A stretch of 64,000 bases of DNA from Pelagibacterium luteolum (GCF_900100665.1 NZ_FNCS01000010.1:35461-99460); one strand, 5' to 3'. Counted from the first letter of the stretch, positions 45,662 to 55,476 are shown. A program made the numbers and translations. Notes: generated by a model from the letters alone, not told the origin.

Positions 45662-46680
45662 GGCCTCTTGAGGTTTGGCAGAACTTTTTCAGCGAACACA
45701 TCTATCCACTCGCGCTGATTGCGGCCGACATTGTGGAGATAGATGCGGTCAAAGCCGAAATTGGCGAATTTCTGGATGTATTGGAGGTGCTCGTCGGGAT
45801 CGGGTGATATGACCATGCGACCCTTGAAATCTTCGGGGCGCACCAGCTTGGCCATCTGCTCGAAATCGAAGGGCGAGCGGATATCGGCCTTGGGAAATTT
45901 CATGCCGCCGTTGGGCCATTCGGTCATGGCATTGGCGAGAGCTTCCTCGTAGGTGGGCGCCCAGCTCAAGTGCAGTTGCAGCACTTTGGGCATTTTATCG
46001 GGATCCTTGCCCGCCTCGCGCGCACCTTCGTAAAATTTACCGAACAGCATCTCGATTTTTTCGAGCGGCGCGCCGACGGTGATGATGCCGTCGGCGAATT
46101 TGCCGGTCTTTTTGGAATTGATCGGTCCCGCTGTCGCGACGAGGATTTCCGGGGGCGTTTCCGGCATGGTCCAGAGGCGCGTTGCCTCCATCTTGTAATG
46201 CTCGCCTTTGTGCTTTGTATCCTTGCCGGCCAGCGAATTTTCAAACAGCTTCTTGATGATCTCGACGGCCTCAAACATGCGCGCCGAGCGTTCGCCGGCG
46301 TCGGGCCAATATTGGGCAAGGAAACTCTCGTTGAGTGCTTCACCGGCGCCGACACCGAGCCAGTGGCGGCCCGGATACATGGCAGCGAGGGTGGCAGAGG
46401 CCTGCGCAACCATTGCGGGATGCCAGCGGAAGGTTGGCGTCGTCACGCCTGGGCCCATATCGCCCTTTGTGCGCTCACCGATTGCGGTCAGGACATTCCA
46501 GACAAAGGCCGACTGGCCCTGCTGGGGCACCCAGGGCTGGAAATGGTCGGCCGCCATGGCGCCATTGAAGCCCTTGGATTCGGCGTAGGCGGTGAGGTCG
46601 ACGCAATCGGTTGGGTGAAACTGCTCGAGCATCACCGCGTAACCGATCAATCCCTCCGGTCCGGTCTTGAATACCGACAT
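45658..46680 (-). CDS. F420-dependent oxidoreductase of the FGD (G6PDH) family
   Basis: A 340-residue LLM-class enzyme close to F420-dependent glucose-6-phosphate dehydrogenase. By eye against FGD1, the catalytic His and Trp (ADHFQPW, residues 46 and 50) and Glu (GAGEALNE, residue 114) are kept. The lysine that binds the sugar phosphate (SGKGEEL in FGD1) is replaced in [10 protein letters not shown], so glucose-6-phosphate may not be the substrate. It heads the F420 operon, overlapping cofE by 4 bp. The start at 46680 has GGGAG about 7 bases upstream. Confidence 0.85.
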   Translation of the reverse strand: MSVFKTGPEGLIGYAVMLEQFHPTDCVDLTAYAESKGFNGAMAADHFQPWVPQQGQSAFVWNVLTAIGERTKGDMGPGVTTPTFRWHPAMVAQASATLAAMYPGRHWLGVGAGEALNESFLAQYWPDAGERSARMFEAVEIIKKLFENSLAGKDTKHKGEHYKMEATRLWTMPETPPEILVATAGPINSKKTGKFADGIITVGAPLEKIEMLFGKFYEGAREAGKDPDKMPKVLQLHLSWAPTYEEALANAMTEWPNGGMKFPKADIRSPFDFEQMAKLVRPEDFKGRMVISPDPDEHLQYIQKFANFGFDRIYLHNVGRNQREWIDVFAEKVLPNLKRP

Positions 46681-46730
46681 GCCGCACTCCCCTCGCGCAT
46701 TTGCGACCACTCAATCACAAAGGCGAAGGG

Positions 46731-46759
46731 ACCAAAAGGGGCAATTTTGACCTTTTGGT
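46731..46759. promoter_or_regulatory. Inverted repeat upstream of the F420 operon
   Basis: ACCAAAAGG at 46731-46739 and CCTTTTGGT at 46751-46759 form perfect 9-bp arms around 11 bases, 51 bp before the start of the first gene. There is no T-run, so an operator is likelier than a terminator for the gal gene. The 96-bp gap between the two genes shows nothing else. Confidence 0.5.
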
Positions 46760-46776
46760 AAAATTATCGCGCGGGG

Positions 46777-47700
46777 CTATTCGATGAAATCGTCCACGTG
46801 GCGAATCTCACCAAGCATATAGGCATCGGCCACCAATTGCAGCGGGCTGATATCGACGTCGCTCTCGCCCGCCGCCAGAAGCGCGGCGAAATGGGCGTAG
46901 ATGCCGTCATACTCGGTATCGTCGGCAGAGAGCTGCGTTGCGCCATCGATGGCGAGCACCGCGCCGCCGCTGCTGAGCGTGACGGTGCCGGCATCGGTCT
47001 TGACGGTGATGTCCCAGGTCTGCGGGCCTTCCTGCCGCCAATCGAAGTCGGCGGACACGGGGTGGCCGGTGGCGCTTTTGAACGCGATTTTTGCCCCGAT
47101 GGGGGTCTGGCGATTGCGTGGGACTTCAAGGCTGGCGCCAACCACATGCACCGGTGCGGGCAGGATATGGGTCAGGATGGACAAGGCATTGATCCCAGGG
47201 TCAAAGACCCCCATGCCGCCCGGCTGCCAAATCCAGTCCTGTCCCGGATGCCAGCGGCGCACGTCTTCGCGCCAGATGATTTCGGCGCTTTTCACCGTCT
47301 TGTCGGCCAGAAATGTCCGGGCAGGTTCAACGCCCTGCGCATAGCGCGAATGCCATGTGGCGAAGAGCGTGACGCCCTGCTCCCTGGCAAGCGCCTTGAG
47401 GGCTTCGACCTCGGCGACTGTTGCGCCGGGGGGCTTTTCGAGGAGCACGTGCCGGCCGGCTTTGAGAGCGGCCACTGCAAGCTCGAACCGCACCTGTGGG
47501 GGCGTGCACAGCGCGATGGTTCCAATGTCGGGCCGTGCTGCCAGCATGTCATTGAGCGCGGTGAAGTGCTCGACGCCATCGAGATCGGCATTGCGGCTGA
47601 CAATGGCGGCCAGTTCGAAATCAGGGTTCTTTTCGATCGATGGCAGGTGCTGGTCCCGGGCAATCTTGCCCAGGCCCAATATTGCGATCTTATGTGCCAT
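46777..47700 (-). CDS. D-galactose 1-dehydrogenase (Gfo/Idh/MocA family)
   Basis: A 307-residue Gfo/Idh/MocA dehydrogenase. The Rossmann start is IAILGLGKIARDQHLPSIEK, and VLLEKPPGATVAEVEALK is the EKP motif with the conserved Lys (about residue 92). It matches the group of galactose 1-dehydrogenases that make D-galactonolactone in the DeLey-Doudoroff pathway. It shares one base with the dehydratase stop upstream (TGATG). Other aldoses such as L-arabinose may also be substrates. Confidence 0.8.
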   Translation of the reverse strand: MAHKIAILGLGKIARDQHLPSIEKNPDFELAAIVSRNADLDGVEHFTALNDMLAARPDIGTIALCTPPQVRFELAVAALKAGRHVLLEKPPGATVAEVEALKALAREQGVTLFATWHSRYAQGVEPARTFLADKTVKSAEIIWREDVRRWHPGQDWIWQPGGMGVFDPGINALSILTHILPAPVHVVGASLEVPRNRQTPIGAKIAFKSATGHPVSADFDWRQEGPQTWDITVKTDAGTVTLSSGGAVLAIDGATQLSADDTEYDGIYAHFAALLAAGESDVDISPLQLVADAYMLGEIRHVDDFIE

Positions 47701-49442
47701 CAATGGGAGTCCTTGGGCACAGCGGCGCCGCGGCACCCTTTCAGGAAGTCGAAATCGGCGCCGGTATGAGCCTGATCGACATGATCGAGGAACATCTTGG
47801 CATAGCCTGACTTGGGCTGATCAGGCAGCGGCGTCCATTCTGCAAGCCGGCGCGCGATTTCGGCATCCGAGACATCCAGATGGATGCGGCGATTGGGGAC
47901 GTCGACTTCGATGAAGTCCCCATCCTGCACGATCGCGAGAGGTCCACCTACGGCGGCCTCGGGGGATGTATGGAGGATGACGGTGCCATAGGCGGTGCCG
48001 CTCATGCGCGCATCGGAAATGCGGACCATATCCTTGATGCCCTTGCGCAGCACCTTGGGCGGCAGGCCCATATTGCCGACTTCGGCCATGCCCGGATATC
48101 CCTTGGGACCGCAGTTCTTGAGGACCATGATGCAGGTTTCGTCGATATCGAGCGCCTCGTCGTTGATCTTGGCCTTGTAGTCGTCGATATCCTCGAACAC
48201 GACCGCGCGCCCGCGATGCACCATCAATTGGGGGCTGGCTGCCGAAGGCTTGAGCACGGCGCCGTTGGGCGCGAGATTACCCTTGAGCACCGCGATACCG
48301 CCCTGACTGGTCAGAGCCTTATCGACGGGGCGGATGACGTCCTCGTTCCAGTTGCGTGCATCGGACACTTCTTCCGCCATGGTGAGGCCGGACACGGTCA
48401 GCGCATCGCCATGCAGCTTTCCGCCATCGAGCAGCGATTTGAGCACGACCGGCAGACCGCCGGCATAGAAGAACTCTTCCATAAGGTACTGGCCCGAGGG
48501 CATGAGATTGACGATGGTCGGAACGTCGCGGCCCAGTTTGTCCCAATCGTCTAGCGTGATGTCTATGCCGACGCGGCCGGCCATGGCCAGAAGATGCACC
48601 ACCGCGTTAGTCGAACCGCCAATGGCGCCATTGGTGCGGATGGCGTTTTCGAACGCCTTGCGGGTCATGATGTGGGAGGGACGCAGATCGTCTTTGACCA
48701 TCTCGACGATGCGGCGACCGGTCATTTGTGCCATCACTTTGCGGCGGCTGTCGACGCCGGGGATGGCGGCATTGCCCGACAGCGCCATGCCGAGTGCTTC
48801 GGCCATCGACGCCATGGTCGACGCCGTGCCCATGGTGTTGCAGGTGCCCGACGACCGGCTCATGGCCTGTTCGGCTTCAAGGAAGTCTTCTGGCGAAATC
48901 TCACCGGCCTTGATCGCTTCGGAGAATTTCCACAAATGGGTGCCCGAGCCGATCCGTTCGCCACGGAACCAGCCGTTGAGCATAGGGCCGCCGGTGACGA
49001 CGATCGAGGGCAGATCGGTGGAGGCCGCACCCATAAGGAGCGATGGGGTTGTCTTGTCGCAACCCACCAAAAGCACGGCGCCATCGATGGGCTGGGCGCG
49101 CATGGTTTCTTCAACCGCCATGGCTGCAAGGTTGCGGTACATCATGGCTGTGGGGCGGAAAGTATTCTCGGACGCCGAGAACACCGGGACCTCAAGCGGA
49201 AAACCGCCTGCTTCCCAGACGCCGGCTTTGACCTTTTCGGCCAGTTCGCGCAGATGCCCGTTGCAGGGTGTGAGGTCCGACCAGGTGTTGAGGATGCCAA
49301 TGACCGGGCGCCCGTCGAACAGATCGTGCGGGTGACCCTGATTTTTCAGCCAGCCGCGATGATAGATGGTGTCGCGCGATGTGCCGCCATACCATTCCTG
49401 TGAGCGCAGCTTACGGGGCCATGTGGCCTTTTCGAATTTCAT
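47700..49442 (-). CDS. IlvD/Edd-family sugar-acid dehydratase (arabinonate/galactonate type)
   Basis: A 580-residue IlvD/Edd dehydratase. Three cysteines that bind the [2Fe-2S] cluster are visible: DLTPCNGHL, VGCDKTTP and SSGTCNTMGTAS. The length and the WYGGTSRDTIYHRGW N-terminus match L-arabinonate dehydratases such as the Rhizobium leguminosarum enzyme, which also accepts D-galactonate and D-fuconate. It should make the 2-keto-3-deoxy acid for the dgoK/dgoA step. The start at 49442 is 14 bp from gguC; a longer frame upstream is not protein-like. Confidence 0.88.
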   Translation of the reverse strand: MKFEKATWPRKLRSQEWYGGTSRDTIYHRGWLKNQGHPHDLFDGRPVIGILNTWSDLTPCNGHLRELAEKVKAGVWEAGGFPLEVPVFSASENTFRPTAMMYRNLAAMAVEETMRAQPIDGAVLLVGCDKTTPSLLMGAASTDLPSIVVTGGPMLNGWFRGERIGSGTHLWKFSEAIKAGEISPEDFLEAEQAMSRSSGTCNTMGTASTMASMAEALGMALSGNAAIPGVDSRRKVMAQMTGRRIVEMVKDDLRPSHIMTRKAFENAIRTNGAIGGSTNAVVHLLAMAGRVGIDITLDDWDKLGRDVPTIVNLMPSGQYLMEEFFYAGGLPVVLKSLLDGGKLHGDALTVSGLTMAEEVSDARNWNEDVIRPVDKALTSQGGIAVLKGNLAPNGAVLKPSAASPQLMVHRGRAVVFEDIDDYKAKINDEALDIDETCIMVLKNCGPKGYPGMAEVGNMGLPPKVLRKGIKDMVRISDARMSGTAYGTVILHTSPEAAVGGPLAIVQDGDFIEVDVPNRRIHLDVSDAEIARRLAEWTPLPDQPKSGYAKMFLDHVDQAHTGADFDFLKGCRGAAVPKDSH

Positions 49443-49456
49443 GTCGCGGACCTCGA

Positions 49457-50455
49457 TTACAACACTGCGATCTTGACCGGCGCGTCGGCAGCGCGGGTCG
49501 TATCGATATCCAAACGATTTCTCAGCGGAAGGCCGAAGGGCGCAGCCTCGATCTCGAACACATCCCCTGCCTGGGTCGAAATGCCGTCGGCAAACGAAAG
49601 CGTTGCGGTGCCGAACATATGGATGTGGATATCGCCGGGCTGGCAAAAGATTTCGTACTTGAAGTGGTGGTGTTCGAGATTGGCGATGGTGTGGCTCATA
49701 TTGTCCTCACCGGACACAAAGGGCTTTTCCCAGATCGTTTGGCCATCACGCACGATGCGGGACTTGCCCTCGACGTGGCCCGGCAGATCGCCCACTAAGA
49801 TTTCCGGACCGATTGCGGCGGGACGCAGTTTTGAGTGGGCGAGATAGAGATAGTTCTGCCGCTCTGTGATGTGATCGGAAAACTCGTTGGCGAGCGCAAA
49901 GCCGATGCGGTGCGGTGTGCCGTCCGGGCCATTGAGATAGATGCCGGCGATCTCGGGTTCTTCACCGGCATCGAGCGCAAAGGAAGGCGATATGATCGGC
50001 TGACCGGGCGCGACGAGCGCATGGCCATTGCCCTTATAGAACCATTCGGGCTGCACGCCCGATTTGCCGTCGCCGGGCTTGCCGCCCTCAAGGCCCATCT
50101 GGAACATCTTCATGGAGTCGGTAAGGTTTTCGGGATCGGCAGCCTTCTGGTGCATGGCGTTGCGGGTCGACGCCGAACCGAGATGAGTCAGCCCTGTTCC
50201 CGTCAGATGCAGTTGTGCGGAGACATCGTGATCGATCGGCGCCAGAACGCGCCCGTCCGCATAGGCTGCGGCCAGATCGACGGTGTCGCCCAATCCCAGT
50301 TCAGCGACGAGGCCCGAGATCGATTTTCCGGCAGCGATAGCCTTTTCGGCCAGTTCACGCACCGACGAGACGCCACGGACGATATTGGCATTGTCGCTGG
50401 AGCGGGCCGCAACATGGCGCACGCCGTTTTCATCGACGAACTGGGATATAAACAC
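49457..50455 (-). CDS. gguC: AraD1/GguC, fumarylacetoacetate hydrolase family
   Basis: A 332-residue protein of the fumarylacetoacetate hydrolase family. The C-terminal half has QPEWFYKGNG, NGPDGTPHRIGFALANEFSD and GDIHIHMFGTATLS, the AraD1/GguC type. In sugar-acid pathways it is thought to process 2-keto-3-deoxy-L-arabinonate or a product of it. Its genomic place, right after gguA-gguB, matches gguC of Agrobacterium. Confidence 0.86.
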   Translation of the reverse strand: MFISQFVDENGVRHVAARSSDNANIVRGVSSVRELAEKAIAAGKSISGLVAELGLGDTVDLAAAYADGRVLAPIDHDVSAQLHLTGTGLTHLGSASTRNAMHQKAADPENLTDSMKMFQMGLEGGKPGDGKSGVQPEWFYKGNGHALVAPGQPIISPSFALDAGEEPEIAGIYLNGPDGTPHRIGFALANEFSDHITERQNYLYLAHSKLRPAAIGPEILVGDLPGHVEGKSRIVRDGQTIWEKPFVSGEDNMSHTIANLEHHHFKYEIFCQPGDIHIHMFGTATLSFADGISTQAGDVFEIEAAPFGLPLRNRLDIDTTRAADAPVKIAVL

Positions 50456-50517
50456 TTGTGTAGTCTCCGATATATGATGGTCGGCGCGGTTATTTTTTCC
50501 CGCGCTGCCTTGGATGG

Positions 50518-51720
50518 TCAGGCCGCTTTGTTCTTGTTGTAGACGTCGAAAATCACTGCGGCGAGAAGCACGAGCCCTTTGATCATCTGCTGCCAGTCGA
50601 TGCCGATGCCCATGAGCGACATGCCGTTGTTCATGACCCCCATGATGAAGGCGCCGATCACCGCACCCACGATGGTGCCGACGCCGCCAGCCATGGAGGC
50701 ACCGCCGATGAACACCGCCGCGATAACATCGAGTTCGAACGTCTCACCGGCCTTCGGCGTCGCCATGTTAAGTCGGGCGGCGAAGACGAGACCCGCCAAG
50801 GCGGCGAGCATGCCCATATTGGCAAAGACGAGAAAGGTGAGGCGCTCGGAGTTGATGCCCGAGAGCTTGGCGGCCTTCTGATTGCCACCCACGGCGTAGA
50901 TGCGCCGGCCGATCGTCGTCTGCTTGGCGACGAAGCTGTAGCCCGCGATCAGGACCGCCATGATGATGAGGACGTTCGGCAAGCCACGCGAGGTGGCGAG
51001 CAGATACACTAACGCCACCACGGCGCCCGCGATCAACACGTTTCGGCCGGCGAAAAAGGCGTAGGGCTCGTCAGGCGTGCCGTGCTTCGCCTCCTTGGCG
51101 CGCGAGCGCAACGAGAGATAGACGAGCACCACGGCGGCTGCGATGCCCAGAAGCAGCGACAAAAGGTGCAGCCCTTCGATCGCGGCGATGTCGGGGATGA
51201 AGCCGGATGCGATGAGGCGGAATTCGTTGGGAAACGGGCCGATAGACTGGCCCTTGAGGAGCACCATCATCAGTCCCTTGAACACAAGCATGCCGGCCAG
51301 GGTGACGATGAAACTTGGAATTTTCCAATAGGCGATCCAGTAGCCCTGTATCGCGCCGATGGCCGCGCCAACAAGCAGGCATACGATTGCGGCGACGGGA
51401 AAGGGCAGTCCGAACTGCACCATAAGCACCGCCGAAAGCGCGCCGATGAACCCCATGACCGAGCCGACGGACAGGTCGATATGCCCCGCTACGATCACCA
51501 GCAACATGCCAACGGCCATGATGATGATGTAGGAGTTTTGCAGCACCAGGTTGGTAACGTTGACCGGGCGCAGCAGGATGCCGCCCGTTGCTACCTGAAA
51601 AAACGCCATGATCGCGATGAGGGCGAACAGAATGCCGTATTCGCGCATATGGGTTCTGAGATAGCCAACAAACGCCGAATTACCGGCCGGCCGTGCTGAA
51701 GATTGGGTCGCGTCAGTCAT
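50518..51720 (-). CDS. gguB: Multiple-sugar ABC permease GguB
   Basis: A 400-residue RbsC/XylH-type permease with about ten hydrophobic helices. HIDLSVGSVMGFIGALSAVL (about residues 100-119), the GGNQKAAKLSGI loop (about 285-295) that meets the ATPase, and AAVFIGGASMAGGVGT are family marks. With GguA and ChvE it imports galactose, arabinose and related monosaccharides. It lies 34 bp after gguA. Confidence 0.9.
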   Translation of the reverse strand: MTDATQSSARPAGNSAFVGYLRTHMREYGILFALIAIMAFFQVATGGILLRPVNVTNLVLQNSYIIIMAVGMLLVIVAGHIDLSVGSVMGFIGALSAVLMVQFGLPFPVAAIVCLLVGAAIGAIQGYWIAYWKIPSFIVTLAGMLVFKGLMMVLLKGQSIGPFPNEFRLIASGFIPDIAAIEGLHLLSLLLGIAAAVVLVYLSLRSRAKEAKHGTPDEPYAFFAGRNVLIAGAVVALVYLLATSRGLPNVLIIMAVLIAGYSFVAKQTTIGRRIYAVGGNQKAAKLSGINSERLTFLVFANMGMLAALAGLVFAARLNMATPKAGETFELDVIAAVFIGGASMAGGVGTIVGAVIGAFIMGVMNNGMSLMGIGIDWQQMIKGLVLLAAVIFDVYNKNKAA

Positions 51721-51754
51721 GGTTGTATGTCCATTTGCGAAGGAGAGGACGGCA

Positions 51755-53287
51755 TCACGCGGCCTTGCCTGTTTTCAGGATCATCGACATGATCTTTTCC
51801 TGGCTGGCCTCGGCGATGGGCAGTTCGCCCACGAAACGTCCGGCGTTCATTACATAGATGCGATCGCAGGTGCCGAGCAGTTCGGGCATTTCCGAAGAGA
51901 TGAGGACGATCGCCTTACCCTGGGCCGCCAGTTCGTTGATGATCGAATAGATTTCGTATTTGGCACCCACATCGATACCGCGCGTGGGCTCATCGAGGAT
52001 CAGCACTTCGGGCTCAGCATAAAGCCATTTCGAGAGCACGACCTTCTGCTGGTTACCGCCAGACAGGTTGACGGTCTTCTGGCCGATGCCCGAACTCTTG
52101 ATGGCCATGAGCTTGCGGTAGCGCTCGGCCACCTCGCGCTCTTTTTGATTATCGACCACCAGCCCGTTGGCGATGCCGTTGAGGTTGGCGAGGGGCACGT
52201 TGTCCCGAATGGGTTGATCGAGGACGAGCCCATAGGTCTTGCGATCTTCGGTGGCGTAGCAAATGCGATTTGCGATGGCCCTGGGCACCGAGGACGTATC
52301 GACCGGCTGACCGTTCAGCAGAACCTCACCTGAGATACGGTCGCCATAGGATTTTCCAAACAGGCTCATCGCGAGTTCGGTTCGCCCTGCCCCCATCAGT
52401 CCAGCGATGCCTACGACTTCGCCGGCCCGCACATTGAAGCTAACGTCGTCGACAACCTTGCGCTCGGAGTGGATCGGATGATGCGCCGTCCAGTTCCGGA
52501 CCTCGAACATCACCTCGCCGATCTTGGGATCTCCGTGCGGAAAACGGTCCTTGAGCGAGCGACCAACCATATCGCGAACGATATCGGCTTCGGAGATCTG
52601 TTGCGTGTGGCAATCCAAAGTCGAAACGGTGTGACCGTCGCGCAGGACCGTGATCCTGTCGGCGACCTGGGAAATTTCGTTGAGCTTGTGGGAAATCAGG
52701 ATCGAGGAGATGCCTTTGCTCCTGAGCTCGACAAGCAATTTCAGCAGCGCCTGGCTATCGGTCTCATTGAGCGATGAGGTCGGCTCATCGAGGATCAACA
52801 GCTTGACCTCCTTGGACAGTGCCTTAGCGATTTCCACCAATTGCTGCTTGCCCAGCCCAAGGTGGGTCACCCGCGTGCGTGGGCTTTCCTTGAGCGAAAC
52901 GCGCTTTAGGAGTTCTTCGGTGCGACGATAGGTTTCCGACCAGTCAATGACGCCGTTGCTGGCGCGCTCATTGCCTAAAAAGATGTTTTCGGCAATCGAG
53001 AGCAGAGGCACCAGGGCGAGCTCCTGGTGAATAATGACGATGCCGCATTTCTCGCTGTCGGAGATCGAGTGGAAGTGACGCTCTTCGCCTTCAAAGAGAA
53101 TTTCACCCTCGTAATCGCCAGACGGATAGACGCCGCTCAGGACCTTCATCAGTGTCGATTTGCCGGCGCCGTTCTCGCCAACGAGGGCATGAATTTCGCC
53201 CGCCTCGACCTTGAGGTTGACGTTTTCAAGTGCGTTGACGCCGGGGAAGCTTTTGGTAATGCCCCGCATTTCGAGAATGGACGTCAT
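51755..53287 (-). CDS. gguA: Multiple-sugar ABC ATPase GguA
   Basis: A 510-residue double ABC ATPase of the RbsA/XylG/GguA type. The first domain has Walker [10 protein letters not shown] (about residues 37-45), signature [15 protein letters not shown] and Walker [12 protein letters not shown]. The second domain lacks a normal P-loop ([10 protein letters not shown]) but keeps the signature [15 protein letters not shown] and [11 protein letters not shown], as usual for this class. It energises GguB. An 81-bp gap with a stable hairpin separates it from chvE. Confidence 0.92.
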   Translation of the reverse strand: MTSILEMRGITKSFPGVNALENVNLKVEAGEIHALVGENGAGKSTLMKVLSGVYPSGDYEGEILFEGEERHFHSISDSEKCGIVIIHQELALVPLLSIAENIFLGNERASNGVIDWSETYRRTEELLKRVSLKESPRTRVTHLGLGKQQLVEIAKALSKEVKLLILDEPTSSLNETDSQALLKLLVELRSKGISSILISHKLNEISQVADRITVLRDGHTVSTLDCHTQQISEADIVRDMVGRSLKDRFPHGDPKIGEVMFEVRNWTAHHPIHSERKVVDDVSFNVRAGEVVGIAGLMGAGRTELAMSLFGKSYGDRISGEVLLNGQPVDTSSVPRAIANRICYATEDRKTYGLVLDQPIRDNVPLANLNGIANGLVVDNQKEREVAERYRKLMAIKSSGIGQKTVNLSGGNQQKVVLSKWLYAEPEVLILDEPTRGIDVGAKYEIYSIINELAAQGKAIVLISSEMPELLGTCDRIYVMNAGRFVGELPIAEASQEKIMSMILKTGKAA

Positions 53288-53320
53288 AGCGCTACGGCTC
53301 CCTGAGCGCAGTGTAAAGGA

Positions 53321-53350
53321 CGCGGCCGGAGCATATCACCCTCGGCCGCG
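53321..53350 (-). other. Intercistronic hairpin between chvE and gguA
   Basis: CGCGGCCG at 53321-53328 and CGGCCGCG at 53343-53350 form a perfect 8-bp GC stem around 14 bases. There is no T-run. Such hairpins after binding-protein genes usually protect the upstream mRNA and lower downstream expression. Confidence 0.7.
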
Positions 53351-53368
53351 CCCGTCTCTGGATGAGAC

Positions 53369-54436
53369 CTAGTTTGCGATCTGGTCTTCGGTGTAATAGC
53401 CCGAGCCAACCAGCACCTCTTCGAGGTTATCCCGGGTGACCAGAACCGGCTCAAGAAGGTAGGACGGAACGACCTTGACGCCGTTGTCGTAGGTTTCGGT
53501 ATCGTTGATCTCAGGCTCCGCCCCGTTGATCAGCGCTTCGACCATGCCGACGGTCACACGGGCGAGTTCGCGTGTGTCTTTGAAGATCGTCGAGTACTGG
53601 TCGCCGGCCATGATAGCTGCCACGGAGGGCAATTCGGCGTCCTGGCCGGAAATGATCGGCATTGGCAGGTCGCCCGAGCCATAGCCAACGCCGCGCAGCG
53701 ACGAGATGATACCGATCGACAGCCCGTCATACGGGGAGAGCACGGCATGGACCTGATCATCTGTATAGTGGGCCGACAAAAGGTTATCCATACGGGCCTG
53801 TGCGACCGAACCGTCCCAACGCAGGGTGCCAACCGTGTCCATGCCCATCTGGCCGGACTTGACCACCATGGTGCCGTCGTCGATCAGCGGCTGAAGCACG
53901 CTCATCGCGCCGTCGTAGAAGAAGTACGCATTGTTGTCGTCGGGCGAACCGCCGAACAGTTCGATATTATAGGGTGGCTCCCAATCGGAGGCTTCAAGAC
54001 CGTCAACGAGCGACTGGGCCTGCTGCACACCCACCGTGAAGTTGTCGAAAGTCGCGTAATAGTCGACATTTTCCGAGCCACGGATCAAGCGGTCATAAGC
54101 GATGACGTGGATGCCGTTGGCGGCAGCGTTTTCAAGAGCTGTCGTCAGCGTGGTGCCGTCAATCGACGCGATCACCAGAACGTCCACACCGCGCACGATC
54201 ATGTTTTCGATCTGTGCGAGCTGGTTGGGGATATCGTCTTCGGCATATTGCAGATCGGTGGTGTAGCCGGCCGCTTCGAACAGCTCGACCATGGAATTGC
54301 CATCCGAAATCCACCGGGCCGACGACTGTGTCGGCATGGAGATACCGACCGAGCCTGACTCCTGCGCAAAACTCGGCGCCGTTGCGAGCGCAGACGTAAC
54401 GATCAGGGCGCCAAGCCCTGCGAAAATCGATTTCAT
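53369..54436 (-). CDS. chvE: Sugar-binding protein ChvE
   Basis: A 355-residue periplasmic binding protein of the ribose/galactose class (SBP family 2). A signal peptide ends near residue 24 (PSFA-QE). The mature start [19 protein letters not shown], the [19 protein letters not shown] stretch and [11 protein letters not shown] are those of ChvE/MmsE-type proteins. It delivers galactose, arabinose, glucose and similar sugars to GguAB; in Agrobacterium ChvE also talks to VirA, a role not implied here. GGGAGAG lies before the ATG. Confidence 0.9.
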   Translation of the reverse strand: MKSIFAGLGALIVTSALATAPSFAQESGSVGISMPTQSSARWISDGNSMVELFEAAGYTTDLQYAEDDIPNQLAQIENMIVRGVDVLVIASIDGTTLTTALENAAANGIHVIAYDRLIRGSENVDYYATFDNFTVGVQQAQSLVDGLEASDWEPPYNIELFGGSPDDNNAYFFYDGAMSVLQPLIDDGTMVVKSGQMGMDTVGTLRWDGSVAQARMDNLLSAHYTDDQVHAVLSPYDGLSIGIISSLRGVGYGSGDLPMPIISGQDAELPSVAAIMAGDQYSTIFKDTRELARVTVGMVEALINGAEPEINDTETYDNGVKVVPSYLLEPVLVTRDNLEEVLVGSGYYTEDQIAN

Positions 54437-54521
54437 GAATTCTCTCCCTGTGATCCCCCGCCACGCGATTTCCATGGCGGCCTCCCATCCCGGTTTCCCG
54501 GGGGTGGACGAAGATTTGCAT

Positions 54522-54535
54522 ATAGTATGATTATT
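54522..54535. promoter_or_regulatory. Operator-like site upstream of chvE (site 1)
   Basis: TATAGTATGATTAT at 54522-54535, 86 bp upstream of the chvE start. It matches 11 of 14 positions of the site at 55463-55476 on the other side of the GntR gene, so both are probably bound by that regulator. Confidence 0.5.
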
Positions 54536-54592
54536 TGTAAAGGCGAATTTGCTCGCGCTACCGACAGTGTGAACTGTGACATCGGTGGCCGA

Positions 54593-55351
54593 TCAGACGC
54601 GCTTGTCGCCCAATGTAGCCGTCGCGCGATCGACGCCGCTCTGGATCGCCTGGCGCATGGCCAAACGGGCCATGTCTCCGTCGCCGGCCACGATGGCTTC
54701 CGCAATATTGCGATGCAGCCGCACGGCGCGTTCGAAGGCGGCGGAGTCGTCGACCGGCGACGAAATCGTGAAGGACGCCATCAGCGCGATGTCGACGACA
54801 TTGGCGAGCGATACCATGAAGGGATTGCCCGAGGCCTGAGCGATGACGCGATGAAATCCGACGTCGTAGCGGGCAAACTCTTCGGGGGTCTGGTCGCTGC
54901 CGCCCATACGCGCGAGCCACGCCATCAATTCATTAGCCTGCTCTTCACTGCGTCTCGTTGCCGCCAGTGCCGCCGCATCGGGCTCCACGGCCATGCGAAT
55001 TTCAGCTAGGCTGGCGATGAAATCGAGCTTTACACCAGAATCGAGATGCCAGAGCAGCACGTCGGAATCAAACATGTTCCACCGCGCCCTTGGCAGGACG
55101 CGTGTGCCAACCCGCGCCCGGGCTTCGACGAGGCCTTTGGCGGATAGGGTCTTAAGGGCTTCGCGCAACACAGTTCGCGACACGCCAAACTGATCGATCA
55201 ATTCCGCATCGCCTGGAAGGATCTGGCCCTCGCGGTAGATACCCCCGACAATCGATGTCCCGAGGCTCGACATGACGTGGGCATGGAAATTGTGGGGCTT
55301 GCGCTTTGTAACAGGCGAAAAGCTGTCCAATTCCTCTATTGTGCCTGCCAT
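54593..55351 (-). CDS. FadR-type GntR regulator of sugar-acid genes (GguR-like)
   Basis: A 252-residue GntR regulator of the FadR subfamily: winged helix at about residues 28-95 (AELIDQFGVSRTVLREALKTL) and an all-helical FCD domain (about 105-240) with His/Asp metal-site residues such as RYDVGFHRVIAQ. It sits between chvE-ggu and dgoKA, and matching sites lie on both sides, so it probably represses both operons and is released by a sugar acid or keto-deoxy intermediate. The start at 55351 is preferred to the longer frame. Confidence 0.82.
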   Translation of the reverse strand: MAGTIEELDSFSPVTKRKPHNFHAHVMSSLGTSIVGGIYREGQILPGDAELIDQFGVSRTVLREALKTLSAKGLVEARARVGTRVLPRARWNMFDSDVLLWHLDSGVKLDFIASLAEIRMAVEPDAAALAATRRSEEQANELMAWLARMGGSDQTPEEFARYDVGFHRVIAQASGNPFMVSLANVVDIALMASFTISSPVDDSAAFERAVRLHRNIAEAIVAGDGDMARLAMRQAIQSGVDRATATLGDKRV

Positions 55352-55462
55352 CGGAAACTGCTTTCTAGGATTGCCTGCCCGCAAAACGCGGTCGATTTGA
55401 CCGCTGCAAGGGCCATCTTTACCCGACAATGAGGCGATGGTCTCGCGTTGTCAAAATAAAAC

Positions 55463-55476
55463 TATAATACGATAAT
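55463..55476. promoter_or_regulatory. Operator-like site upstream of the GntR and dgoK genes (site 2)
   Basis: TATAATACGATAAT at 55463-55476, between the divergent GntR gene and dgoK. It is similar to site 1 at 54522. Position fits both autoregulation and control of dgoK-dgoA. Confidence 0.5.

Noticed and set aside
49443..49646. 68-residue N-terminal extension of the IlvD-type dehydratase
   Set aside because: It overlaps gguC in another frame; the ATG at 49442 gives the normal family N-terminus.
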